Positions 8,870 through 16,164 of a DNA stretch of 32,122 nucleotides are shown piece by piece (within the stretch, counting starts at the first letter, position 1; every line of letters starts with the position of its first letter). The notes below the pieces were generated by a model. That model saw nothing but the letters and a program-made list of their open reading frames with translations, ran no database searches and was not told where the DNA came from. The position numbers and the translations under genes were made by a program. Origin of the DNA: an uncultured Veillonellaceae bacterium (GTDB lineage: Bacteria > Bacillota > Negativicutes > Selenomonadales > Selenomonadaceae); the NCBI GenBank assembly GCA_900315575.1, contig OMZR01000012.1, positions 1 to 32,122 on the forward strand, written 5' to 3'.

Positions 8870-9342
8870 TGGGCAAGAACAACATCCCAATCAAGATCGT
8901 CTGCGAGAACCGCAAGGCGCGGCACGACTACTTCATCCACGAAGCCTATGAAGCCGGCATCGAGCTGCAGGGCACGGAAGTCAAGTCCCTGCGCGCAGGC
9001 AAGGCAAATCTCAAGGACAGCTTCGCCACGATCCAGAATGGCGAAATCTACCTCGAAAACATGCACATCAGCCCGTTCGAGCAGGGGAACATCTTCAACC
9101 ACGACCCGCTCAGAAAGCGCAAGCTCCTGATGCACAAGGCCGAGATCGCAAAACTCTTCGGCGAGACGCGGCAGAAAGGCTTCACGCTCGTGCCGCTTAA
9201 GATTTACTTCAAGCACGGCCGCGCGAAGCTCGAGCTCGCGCTCGCAAGCGGCAAGCACAACTACGACAAGCGCGAAGACCTCAAGAAAAAAGCCGATAAG
9301 CGAGAGATGGAGCGCGCACTCAAAGACCGGCAGAAATATTAA
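8869..9342 (+). CDS. smpB: SsrA-binding protein SmpB
   Basis: SmpB binds tmRNA and brings it to stalled ribosomes for trans-translation. The 157-residue product has the usual length and motifs: [61 protein letters not shown] and a basic C-terminal tail ([19 protein letters not shown]) that enters the mRNA channel. Its ATG shares a base with the rnr stop codon. A strong terminator follows at 9365. I looked for the tmRNA gene just downstream and did not find it. Confidence 0.97.
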   Translation: MGKNNIPIKIVCENRKARHDYFIHEAYEAGIELQGTEVKSLRAGKANLKDSFATIQNGEIYLENMHISPFEQGNIFNHDPLRKRKLLMHKAEIAKLFGETRQKGFTLVPLKIYFKHGRAKLELALASGKHNYDKREDLKKKADKREMERALKDRQKY

Positions 9343-9364
9343 CCGACAATCAGCAAATTAAGAG

Positions 9365-9409
9365 AAGGCCGCTCATGTGGACAAAAATGTCCATATGGGC
9401 GGTCTTTTT
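9365..9409 (+). terminator. Terminator of the rnr-smpB transcript
   Basis: AGGCCGCTCATGTGGACA pairs with TGTCCATATGGGCGGTCT around an AAAA loop and is followed by a T-run. Confidence 0.92.
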
Positions 9410-9465
9410 GACTTTATAAGGGAAGCTTTTTTATTTTCAGCGAATTGAACACTTTCTTTTGAAAT

Positions 9466-9521
9466 ACGAAATATTTATCATCAAAGCACGAAATATTTAT
9501 TTTTTATATCACGAAATTCTT
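9466..9521 (+). promoter_or_regulatory. Three spaced direct repeats upstream of ompM1
   Basis: ACGAAATATTTAT occurs at 9466-9478 and again at 9488-9500; a partial copy ACGAAATTCTT begins at 9511 and runs into the -35 box. The spacings are 22 and 23 bp, about two helical turns, which suggests binding sites for a regulator on one face of the DNA. The regulator is unknown. Confidence 0.45.
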
Positions 9522-9548
9522 GACAGATTGTAAATTCCATGCTACCAT
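9520..9548 (+). promoter_or_regulatory. Promoter of ompM1
   Basis: A perfect TTGACA (9520-9525), a 17-nt spacer and TACCAT (9543-9548). Transcription would start near 9555, at the foot of the conserved leader helix. Confidence 0.8.
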
Positions 9549-9552
9549 GAAA

Positions 9553-9628
9553 GCTGTCTGGAGACGGAATGAAGTAGCCGTAAGGAAACATGGACACTTC
9601 GGAGAAACTTCTTCCATCGACAGACAGC
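9553..9628 (+). ncRNA. Conserved structured leader of ompM1 (candidate cis-regulatory RNA)
   Basis: GCTGTCTG (9553-9560) pairs perfectly with CAGACAGC (9621-9628). Inside, GGAA/TTCC (9566-9569 with 9612-9615) and GAAG/CTTC (9571-9574 with 9608-9611) continue the helix, and CCG/CGG (9578-9580 with 9600-9602) closes an apical loop. The segment 9574-9609 differs from the ompM2 leader at only two of 36 positions. The loop contains AAGGAAACATGG, a possible ribosome-binding site and start codon; here that frame runs into ompM. No known riboswitch class is recognised. Confidence 0.5.
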
Positions 9629-9667
9629 CAAGTTACTTTCTGTTTCAAGAAGGAGGAGTTTCTTATC

Positions 9668-10948
9668 ATGAAGAAGACTCTCGTTTCCGCACTCACGACG
9701 GCTCTCGTCGTTGGTGCAGCATCCACGACGTTCGCTGCTTCCAATCCGTTCAGCGACGTTCCGGCTGACCATTGGGCTTATGATGCTGTCTCGCAGCTCG
9801 CTGCTGACGGCGTCATCACGGGCTATGGCGACAGCACGTTCCAGGGCAACCGCAACATCACGCGTTATGAGATGGCGCAGATGATCGCAAAGGCCATGGC
9901 AAAGAAGGATGTCTCCGCTGCTGACAAGGCCATGATCGACAAGCTCGCTGCTGAGTTCTCCGACGAGCTCAACAACCTCGGCGTCCGCGTTGCCAACCTC
10001 GAGAAGCATTCCGACAACGTCAAGTGGGAAGGCAAGGTCGAGTACACGTACACGAGCGATCACTACAAGTATGGCGGCGATGAGTACCATCGCGAGAAGG
10101 ATGATCACCTCAAATTCCGCCTCGAGCCGACGGCTACGGTCAATGACCATTGGGATGTCCATGCACGTCTCGATGCCGCAACGGACATGGATACGGATGC
10201 CGGCCATGATGATACCGTTACGCTGAAGCGTGCTTGGGCACAGGCGAACTACAAGAACTTCACGGGCAAGTTCGGCAAGTTCGGTTCCAGCATCAATGAT
10301 ACGCTTGTCTTGGATGATGAGTTCTCTGGCGTTGGTGTAACGTTTGGCAATGCGCTGAAGGTTACGGCAGAGGCTGGTCGTGTCAATACGAGTGGTTTCA
10401 ACCCGATTGGCTTTACCTATGCAAATGCAGTGAAAGACGCAGTCAGCTATCAGGGCATTGGTCTGAAGTATGACTTTGGCAAGCTTGCTACGAAGGCTGG
10501 CTATCAGCATTTTGACTGGAATGTTCCCAGTGGCATCTATGTAAACTCCATTGATGATGATGTCAATATCTGGTCTGTTGGCGCAACATATACGTTCGAC
10601 AAGAACGTGAACTTCAATGCTGAGTATGCAAAAGGCAATGCTGACAAAGTTAAGACGGAAGATGCGCAGGATCATTCCTATGCATTCGAGCTCAACTACA
10701 AGGGCGCTGAGCAGCAGAACAAGGGCACATGGGGTGCTTGGGCTGCTTATCGTTATCTCGGTGCTGATGTCTCGCTCGACCCGACGTATGATGCTATCAA
10801 GGGCGGCTACAAAGGCTGGGAGCTCGGTGCAAACTACACACCGATCAAGAATATCGTTGCAACGCTCCGTTATGGCGATAACAAGAATCTCTTTAACAAC
10901 GACTACAAGCTCAAGCAGCTCTTCGGTCGTGTCGAGTTCTTCTTCTGA
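9668..10948 (+). CDS. ompM: OmpM-type outer-membrane porin with SLH domain (copy 1)
   Basis: OmpM proteins tether the outer membrane of Negativicutes to peptidoglycan and act as porins. The 426-residue product has a signal peptide (MKKTLVSALTTALVVGAAS, cleavage likely after TFA, residue 23), an SLH domain at about 26-85 (NPFSDVPADHWAYDAV ... ITRYEMAQ), a short coiled coil (about 90-116) and a beta-barrel ending in FGRVEFFF with the terminal Phe used for outer-membrane assembly. In Selenomonas the SLH domain of the homologue Mep45 binds cadaverine-modified peptidoglycan. The ATG at 9668 follows AAGGAGGAG; the frame is open further upstream through the leader but the signal peptide starts here. 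The barrel from about residue 215 uses more A/T-ending codons than the N-terminal part. Confidence 0.93.
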   Translation: MKKTLVSALTTALVVGAASTTFAASNPFSDVPADHWAYDAVSQLAADGVITGYGDSTFQGNRNITRYEMAQMIAKAMAKKDVSAADKAMIDKLAAEFSDELNNLGVRVANLEKHSDNVKWEGKVEYTYTSDHYKYGGDEYHREKDDHLKFRLEPTATVNDHWDVHARLDAATDMDTDAGHDDTVTLKRAWAQANYKNFTGKFGKFGSSINDTLVLDDEFSGVGVTFGNALKVTAEAGRVNTSGFNPIGFTYANAVKDAVSYQGIGLKYDFGKLATKAGYQHFDWNVPSGIYVNSIDDDVNIWSVGATYTFDKNVNFNAEYAKGNADKVKTEDAQDHSYAFELNYKGAEQQNKGTWGAWAAYRYLGADVSLDPTYDAIKGGYKGWELGANYTPIKNIVATLRYGDNKNLFNNDYKLKQLFGRVEFFF

Positions 10949-10965
10949 TCTCACAAACGACACAT

Positions 10966-11017
10966 ACCAGCACAGCTGGTTTCAGAAAGGTTCCGCCCTT
11001 TTGGGTGGGGCCTTTTT
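10966..11017 (+). terminator. Tandem hairpins and terminator after ompM1
   Basis: A small hairpin ACCAGC-ACA-GCTGGT (10966-10980) is followed by an intrinsic terminator (AAGGTTCCGCCC with GGGTGGGGCCTT, then T-run). The same two-hairpin arrangement, joined by TTCAGAAAGG, follows ompM2. Confidence 0.85.
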
Positions 11018-11099
11018 GTATTTTCGAGCATTCGCGAGAAAAACAGAGAATCGGAAAGAATTTCTTGCAAAATGTCGATTAAATCGCTCTTTTTGGCAG

Positions 11100-11129
11100 T
11101 TGAGGTTTTTCCAAGGCGAATGGTAAACT
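11100..11129 (+). promoter_or_regulatory. Promoter of ompM2
   Basis: TTGAGG (11100-11105) and TAAACT (11124-11129) are separated by 18 nt, in the same position relative to the conserved leader as the ompM1 promoter. Confidence 0.6.
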
Positions 11130-11134
11130 GAAAA

Positions 11135-11209
11135 CTGTCTGAAGGGCGGAAACAAGTAACCGTAAGGAAACATGGACACTTCGGAGAAATTCTTTCCGCG
11201 CAGAGGACA
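11135..11209 (+). ncRNA. Conserved structured leader of ompM2 (candidate cis-regulatory RNA)
   Basis: The central 36 nt match the ompM1 leader at all but two positions, while the flanking helix differs but still pairs: GCGGAAA (11146-11152) with TTTCCGC (11193-11199), and TGTC (11136-11139) with GACA (11206-11209). The ATG in the apical loop (11172) here opens a 27-codon frame starting MDTSEK that ends in TGA overlapping the ompM2 ATG. Confidence 0.5.
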
Positions 11210-11251
11210 ATCCTTGTTCACTGTTTTATTTCAAAGGAGGAGTTTCTCACT

Positions 11252-12595
11252 ATGAAGAAGACTCTCGTTTCCGCACTCACGACGGCTCTTGTCGTCGGCG
11301 CTGCATCCACGACGTTCGCTGCTTCCAATCCGTTCAGCGATGTCCCGGCTGACCATTGGGCTTATGATGCTGTTTCGCAGCTCGCTGCGGATGGCGTCAT
11401 CACGGGCTATGGCGACAGCACGTTCCAGGGCAACCGCAACATCACGCGTTATGAGATGGCGCAGATGATCGCAAAGGCTATGGCAAAGAAGGATGTCTCC
11501 GCTGCTGACAAGGCCATGATCAACAAGCTCGCTGCTGAGTTCTCCGATGAACTCAACAACCTCGGCGTCCGCGTCTCGAACCTTGAGAAGCATGCCGACA
11601 ACGTGAAATGGACGGGCAAACTCGAGTACACGTATTCCAGCACGCGTGCTGAGGATTCCACGGGCAAGACGAACAAGAAGAACCTCGATGAGTATGTCTT
11701 CCGTCTCGAGCCGACGTGCGAAGTCAATGATCATTGGGATCTCCATGCACGTCTCGATGCCAATGGCGAGCTCTCTCAGGATAGCACGACGGATGTTACG
11801 CTGAAGCGTGCCTGGGCACAGGGCAACTACAAGAACCTCACGGTCAAGCTCGGCAAGCAGGAACTCTACACGAACGAGCACGGCCTCGTTTTCGATGAGA
11901 CGTTCTCCGGTGCTGCAGTGACGTTCGGCAATCAGCTGAAAGCTACGCTGATGGCTGGCCGCATTGGCGATCCGATGAACCGCAATGTCTGGCAGAAAGA
12001 GGACAAGCTCCTCAGCGATTCCCGCAACTCGATTGCGGCGGGTGCTAATGGCAATGACACGGCGAACTTCCAGGGCATCAACCTCCAGTATGAGGGCACG
12101 AAGTTCGATGGCGGCCTTGGCTACTATCATCTGAACAGCGACAACTTTAAGACGCTGACGGCAGACAACAATGGCGATGGCGTTCTTGACAGCAGCTATT
12201 ACTCCAACGACAACGACGAGGATTCGGCAGACATCTGGTCCGCAAACCTCGGCTATCGCTTCGATGCGAAGAACCGTCTCTGGGGTTCCTATGCAAACAA
12301 CTCCAAGGCTGACTATCAGGACAACGCTTGGCAGGTCGAGTATGACTATGGCAACTATGTCCCGGCGAACAAGGGTTCTTGGAGCGCATACGCTGCATAC
12401 CGTCGCATGGGCCAGAACGCTTCCCTCTGCGGCACGTATGATGGTGTCCAGAAGGGCTCCAAGGGCTGGGAGATCGGTGCTCAGTACGCTGTCTTCAAGA
12501 ACATCGGCATCCTCGCCAAGTACTTCGATGGCGATCAGCTGGACAACGGCAAAGACGTTTCCAAGCTCTTCGGTCGTGTCGAGTTCTTCTTCTGA
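11252..12595 (+). CDS. ompM: OmpM-type outer-membrane porin with SLH domain (copy 2)
   Basis: This is a 447-residue paralogue of the preceding gene with the same architecture: signal peptide, SLH domain, coiled coil and barrel ending in FGRVEFFF. Residues 1-108 are identical to copy 1 except at position 91 (Asp to Asn); similarity then drops sharply in the barrel, where loops such as TADNNGDGVLDSSYYSNDND are unique. The ATG at 11252 follows AAAGGAGGAG, and a leader reading frame ends in an overlapping ATGA. It has its own promoter and terminator, so the two copies can be controlled separately and may offer different pore or surface properties. Confidence 0.93.
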   Translation: MKKTLVSALTTALVVGAASTTFAASNPFSDVPADHWAYDAVSQLAADGVITGYGDSTFQGNRNITRYEMAQMIAKAMAKKDVSAADKAMINKLAAEFSDELNNLGVRVSNLEKHADNVKWTGKLEYTYSSTRAEDSTGKTNKKNLDEYVFRLEPTCEVNDHWDLHARLDANGELSQDSTTDVTLKRAWAQGNYKNLTVKLGKQELYTNEHGLVFDETFSGAAVTFGNQLKATLMAGRIGDPMNRNVWQKEDKLLSDSRNSIAAGANGNDTANFQGINLQYEGTKFDGGLGYYHLNSDNFKTLTADNNGDGVLDSSYYSNDNDEDSADIWSANLGYRFDAKNRLWGSYANNSKADYQDNAWQVEYDYGNYVPANKGSWSAYAAYRRMGQNASLCGTYDGVQKGSKGWEIGAQYAVFKNIGILAKYFDGDQLDNGKDVSKLFGRVEFFF

Positions 12596-12611
12596 TTTCA
12601 GAGAGAACCAT

Positions 12612-12660
12612 ACCGGGCTTGCCCGGTTTCAGAAAGGCTCCGCTTCGGCGGAGCCTTTTT
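12612..12660 (+). terminator. Tandem hairpins and terminator after ompM2
   Basis: ACCGGGC-TT-GCCCGGT (12612-12627) is followed by AAAGGCTCCGC-TTCG-GCGGAGCC and a T-run (12633-12660). Confidence 0.93.
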
Positions 12661-12668
12661 GGTGTATA

Positions 12669-12735
12669 AAAGCCTCCCTCACAGAGGGAGGGGGACCGCG
12701 AAGCGGTGGTGGGAGTAGTAGGGTGCTGTAGCCTA
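12669..12735 (+). repeat. Solo arm of the palindromic element (type A)
   Basis: AGCCTCCCTC-N4-GAGGGAGG, ACCGCGAAGCGGT, then GGTGGGAGTAGTAGGGTGCTG. The sequence is almost the same as the left arm at 14210, but no inverted partner follows before the permease gene. Confidence 0.8.
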
Positions 12736-12774
12736 TCAAATTTATATGTAACCCTGTTAGCAAGACCAGAATTC

Positions 12775-12783
12775 TGCTATAAT
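12775..12783 (+). promoter_or_regulatory. Extended -10 promoter of the permease gene
   Basis: TG-C-TATAAT (12775-12783) is an extended -10 box. The matching -35 region is poor. It lies 38 nt before the TTG start. Confidence 0.55.
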
Positions 12784-12821
12784 AAAGGACGTATTCATTT
12801 TTCCAATAAGGGGTTGATGAT

Positions 12822-14156
12822 TTGGACAACACAAAGATGAAGCGCGGGCTGAAGAACCGGCACTTGCAGATGATTGCGCTTGGCGGTGCGATCGGCACGG
12901 GCCTGTTCTATGGCTCGGCTTCCACGATTGCGCTGGCGGGGCCATCCGTCATGCTCGCGTATCTTTTGGGCGGTATCGTCATTTTCTTCATCATGCGCAT
13001 GCTCGGCGAGATGGCGGTCGATGAGCCGGTTTCTGGCTCGTTCAGCCATTACGCGACGAAGTATTGGGGACGCTTTCCCGGCTTTCTTTCGGGCTGGAAT
13101 TACTGGTTCAACTACGTGCTCGTCTCGATGGCGGAGCTCACGGCCGTCGGCATTTACATGAACTTCTGGTTCCCTGACCTGCCGCAGTGGCTTTCGGCGC
13201 TCGTCTGTCTCATCGCCATCACAGCGCTGAACCTCGTGAACGTCAAGGCGTATGGCGAGGCGGAGTTCTGGATGGCCATCATCAAGGTGGCGGCCATCGT
13301 CAGTATGATTCTGCTTGGCCTCGGCCTGCTGTTTTCGAGCCCGCAGCCGTTCCCCGAGAACTTCAGCAATCTCTGGTCGAATGGCGGCTTCCTGCCGCAT
13401 GGCGTCTGGGGGCTCTGCCTCGCAACGGCGGTCGTGATGTTCTCATTCGGCGGCATCGAGCTCATCGGCATCACGGCGGGCGAGGCGGAGGATCCTGACC
13501 GCACGATTCCGCGCGCCATCAATCAGGTCATCTGGAGAATCCTCATCTTCTACGTCGGAACGATGGTCGTGCTCATGGCGCTCTGGCCGTGGGACAAGGT
13601 CGGCGCGGAGGCCAGCCCGTTCGTGCAGATTTTCCAGAACGTCGGCATTCCGGCGGCGGCGCACATCCTGAACTTCGTCGTGCTGACGGCGGCCATCTCG
13701 GTCTACAATTCGGCCATCTACAGCAACAGCCGTATGCTCTACGGCCTCGCAAAATCGGGCGAGGCGCCGGGCTTTTTCCTGAAGCTTTCCGATCACGGCG
13801 TGCCCGTGCGCGGCATCCTCGTCTCGTCGGGGATCACGCTGATCGTCGTCATCCTGAACTATTTCATGGAAGGCCACATCTTCATGTACCTCATGATGAT
13901 TGCGACCTGCGCGGCTGTCATCAGCTGGGTCACGATCTGCGTGACGCATCTGAAATTCAAGCAGCACTGCGCCGCGACGAATCATCCGACGAAGTTCCAT
14001 GCCATCCTGTATCCGTTCACGAACTATCTCTCGCTGGCATTCCTCGCCGGCGTCATCTTCTTCATGACGCAGATTCCCGACATGCAGCTGGCTGTGCTGT
14101 TCCTGCCGATCTGGCTCTGCGTGCTGTGGGTGGGGTATCAGTTTAGAAGAAAATAA
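12822..14156 (+). CDS. Aromatic amino acid permease, AroP/PheP-like (APC family)
   Basis: This 444-residue inner-membrane transporter belongs to the amino acid transporter branch of the APC superfamily and should import amino acids with protons. Key segments match the AroP/PheP group: LKRGLKNRHLQMIALGGAIG-like start, IMRMLGEMAV, GSFSHYATKYWG, SGWNYWFNYVLVSMAELTAVG, MFSFGGIELIGITAGEAEDP and VYNSAIYSNSRMLYGLA. About 12 hydrophobic segments are visible. The start is TTG at 12822 with AAGGGG 8 nt upstream; an ATG five codons later has no such site. Substrate (Phe, Tyr or Trp) is inferred from this resemblance; related permeases for Pro, His or GABA are the alternatives. Confidence 0.88.
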   Translation: MDNTKMKRGLKNRHLQMIALGGAIGTGLFYGSASTIALAGPSVMLAYLLGGIVIFFIMRMLGEMAVDEPVSGSFSHYATKYWGRFPGFLSGWNYWFNYVLVSMAELTAVGIYMNFWFPDLPQWLSALVCLIAITALNLVNVKAYGEAEFWMAIIKVAAIVSMILLGLGLLFSSPQPFPENFSNLWSNGGFLPHGVWGLCLATAVVMFSFGGIELIGITAGEAEDPDRTIPRAINQVIWRILIFYVGTMVVLMALWPWDKVGAEASPFVQIFQNVGIPAAAHILNFVVLTAAISVYNSAIYSNSRMLYGLAKSGEAPGFFLKLSDHGVPVRGILVSSGITLIVVILNYFMEGHIFMYLMMIATCAAVISWVTICVTHLKFKQHCAATNHPTKFHAILYPFTNYLSLAFLAGVIFFMTQIPDMQLAVLFLPIWLCVLWVGYQFRRK

Positions 14157-14209
14157 GGTTTGTTTATAGCAAGCTATTTTCATCTTTTACTAAAAATTTC
14201 TTATACAGC

Positions 14210-14392
14210 AGCCTCCCTCATTGAGGGAGGGGGACCGCGAAGCGGTGGTGGGAGTAGTAGGGTGCTGGAGACGAACGAGTCTATAAAACGGTGCTAAAGA
14301 CTTTAGATGTGTCGTTTTGATTTGTCTGGCTACAGCATCCAACTACTCCCCCCGCCGCCCACGCGGCCCGTCCCCCCTCATGGAGGGGGGCT
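14210..14392. repeat. Composite palindromic element, arms A and B
   Basis: This 183-bp element lies between the convergent permease and carboxyltransferase genes. The left arm is type A, the right arm is type B inverted. The core has CTAAAG-A-CTTTAG (14294-14306) flanked by AAAACG and CGTTTT, which can also pair, so the whole unit can fold into nested hairpins. Confidence 0.85.
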
Positions 14393-14400
14393 TATGTATA

Positions 14401-14436
14401 AAGAGGCGCTGCACGATTGCTCGTGCAGCGCCTCTT
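14401..14436. terminator. Hairpin terminator downstream of the carboxyltransferase
   Basis: A perfect 16-bp stem (14401-14416 with 14421-14436, TTGC loop on the + strand). For the leftward gene the stem is followed by a short T-rich tail; on the + strand a T-rich stretch follows a few bases later. Confidence 0.75.
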
Positions 14437-14478
14437 GTGTTTCTGTTTTTACAGCTTTATGCGGTTTTCCACGCCGTC

Positions 14479-15867
14479 TCAGCGCTTGTAAGCCGTGACC
14501 TGCTGATAGTGCTTCTTGAAGAACTCTTCTGCGACCTGCGGGAAGAGGGCGTAGGAGAGGACATCTTCGTCCGTCGGGTTGAGGAAGCCTTTGTCCGTGA
14601 GCTCTTTCTTGAACTGATCGAACGTCTCAGCCTTTGCATCCTCGACGGAGCAATCCGTGATGATCTCGTCTTCTTTGATGCCGAGCGTCTTCGTGAGGAA
14701 GTCGTGATCGACGGGCAGCGGCGTACGGCCGAACTTGCCGCGGGCGAGGTCTTTGAATTCTTTCGGAACCATCTTGTAACGTTCGCCGCTCATGACATTG
14801 AACGTTGCCATCGTGCCGACGATCTGGGAGGACGGCGTGACGAGTGGCGGATAGCCGAGGTCTTTGCGGACACGCGGCATTTCGTCGAGGAGGTCCTGAT
14901 ACTTGTCTTCCATGCCGGCTTCTTTGAGCTGGTTGGCGAGGTTCGAGAGCATGCCGCCCGGAATCTGGAAGTCGAGGACGTTCGGGTTGACATCGAAGTA
15001 GCCTTTGAGGCCGAACTCGTTGATGATTTTTTTCTTGACAGCGAGGAAGTGCTTTGCAATCGGGGTCATAGCGCTGCGGTCGAGCTTCGTGTCACGCGGC
15101 TCGCCCTCGAGCATAGCAACCATCGTCTCCGTGCAAGGCTGGGACGTGTCGCAAGCGAACGGCGAGAGAGCGCAGTCGATGATGTCGACGCCAGCCTCGA
15201 CGGCCTTGAGGTACGTTGCATGGCCGAAGCCGGACGTGCAGTGCGTATGGAGTTCGACCGGGAAGTCTTCGCCAAGGCCTGCTTTGAGCTTCTTGACGAG
15301 GTCTTCTGCGACATACGGCTTCAGGAGGCCGGACATGTCTTTGATGCAGACGCTGTGGCAGCCCATGTCCTTGAGCTCTTTTGCGAGCTCGACGAACTTC
15401 TCGTTCGTGTGGTACGGGGAGATCGTGTAGACGAGGCAGCCCTGGACGTGCGGATGCTCCGGAGCTTTGAGGGCAGCGGCGATCGCGACCTTGAGGTTGC
15501 GGACATCGTTCAGCGCATCGAAGATACGGAACACGCCGACGCCATGCTCGGAAGCTTTCGCAACGAATTTTTCAACGACGTCGTTGGAGTAATGGTTGTA
15601 GCCGAGAAGGTTCTGGCCGCGCAGGAGCATCTGGATCGGAGTCTTGAGATGCGCCTTGAGGGTGTCGAGGCGCTCCCACGGATCCTCATCGAGGAAGCGG
15701 AGGCAGGTGTCGAACGTAGCGCCGCCCCAAGCCTCGATTGCCTGATAGCCGATCTTGTCGAGTGCTTCGAGCTGCGGGAGCATGTCCTCGATGCGCATGC
15801 GCGTCGCGCAGAGCGACTGATGGCCATCGCGAAGGACTGTCTCCATGATTTTTACGGGTTTTGCCAT
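14479..15867 (-). CDS. Pyruvate/oxaloacetate carboxyltransferase (OadA / transcarboxylase 5S type)
   Basis: This 462-residue TIM-barrel enzyme transfers a carboxyl group between biotin and pyruvate/oxaloacetate. Visible: ETVLRDGHQS with metal-binding D14, CIKDMSGLL with K176, the lysine carbamylated in the family, and HTHCTSG with metal ligands H207 and H209. The conserved C-terminal domain (PGGMLSNL ... PPLVTPSSQIVGTMA) is complete, but there is no biotinyl MKM motif, so a separate biotin carrier must exist elsewhere. Candidates are the alpha subunit of Na+-pumping oxaloacetate decarboxylase, the 5S subunit of methylmalonyl-CoA:pyruvate transcarboxylase (succinate-propionate fermentation), or pyruvate carboxylase subunit B. 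The ATG at 15867 has GGAGTG upstream. It has a strong promoter and a long leader. Confidence 0.87.
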   Translation of the reverse strand: MAKPVKIMETVLRDGHQSLCATRMRIEDMLPQLEALDKIGYQAIEAWGGATFDTCLRFLDEDPWERLDTLKAHLKTPIQMLLRGQNLLGYNHYSNDVVEKFVAKASEHGVGVFRIFDALNDVRNLKVAIAAALKAPEHPHVQGCLVYTISPYHTNEKFVELAKELKDMGCHSVCIKDMSGLLKPYVAEDLVKKLKAGLGEDFPVELHTHCTSGFGHATYLKAVEAGVDIIDCALSPFACDTSQPCTETMVAMLEGEPRDTKLDRSAMTPIAKHFLAVKKKIINEFGLKGYFDVNPNVLDFQIPGGMLSNLANQLKEAGMEDKYQDLLDEMPRVRKDLGYPPLVTPSSQIVGTMATFNVMSGERYKMVPKEFKDLARGKFGRTPLPVDHDFLTKTLGIKEDEIITDCSVEDAKAETFDQFKKELTDKGFLNPTDEDVLSYALFPQVAEEFFKKHYQQVTAYKR

Positions 15868-15937
15868 GATAAAACACTCCAATGCAGTAATAACTTTTGA
15901 TTATCCCTATCGGCGTGAAAATAGACGAATGCAAGTT

Positions 15938-15968
15938 AGAGAAGACGCTGTCCTAGCGCGTCATCTCT
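15938..15968 (-). other. Hairpin in the carboxyltransferase leader
   Basis: Within the leader of about 134 nt, AGAG-N2-GACGC pairs with GCGTC-N2-CTCT (15968-15938, leftward). No T-run follows, so it is not an obvious terminator; it may affect stability or regulation. Confidence 0.4.
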
Positions 15969-16007
15969 GCCTGCAAGCGGGCCAGTCCGATTTCACACTA
16001 CACTCTT

Positions 16008-16036
16008 AGTATAGGTACTAAAAGCCGCGATGTCAA
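16008..16036 (-). promoter_or_regulatory. Strong promoter of the carboxyltransferase gene
   Basis: Leftward, a perfect TTGACA (16036-16031), a 17-nt spacer and TATACT (16013-16008). The start would be near 16001, giving a leader of about 134 nt. Confidence 0.88.
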
Positions 16037-16120
16037 TAAAGAAACGCAAGTTTTCCGACATCCGTGAAAATTTTAAGCAAGAGAAAATCTTATTATATAA
16101 ATACGGAATGCGAAGTATGA

Positions 16121-16155
16121 ACAAAAAGAAATGAGAGCCGGGACGTGGCTCTCAT
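16121..16155 (-). terminator. Terminator of the MFS gene
   Basis: ATGAGAGCC (16131-16139) pairs with GGCTCTCAT (16147-16155); leftward the stem is followed by TTCTTTTTG. Confidence 0.85.
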
Positions 16156-16164
16156 TTTCTGAAA

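Noticed and set aside
7163..8890. Long open reading frame antisense to rnr
   Set aside because: High G+C with strong third-position bias opens the opposite strand; the + strand frame is a clear RNase R and the antisense translation has no recognisable domain or ribosome-binding site.
9343..9520. tmRNA gene next to smpB
   Set aside because: No tRNA-like acceptor end or tag reading frame could be found; the stretch holds a terminator and an AT-rich promoter region.
9542..10963. Long open frame antisense to ompM1
   Set aside because: Shadow of the strongly biased ompM codons; the same antisense pattern occurs opposite ompM2, and neither has start signals.
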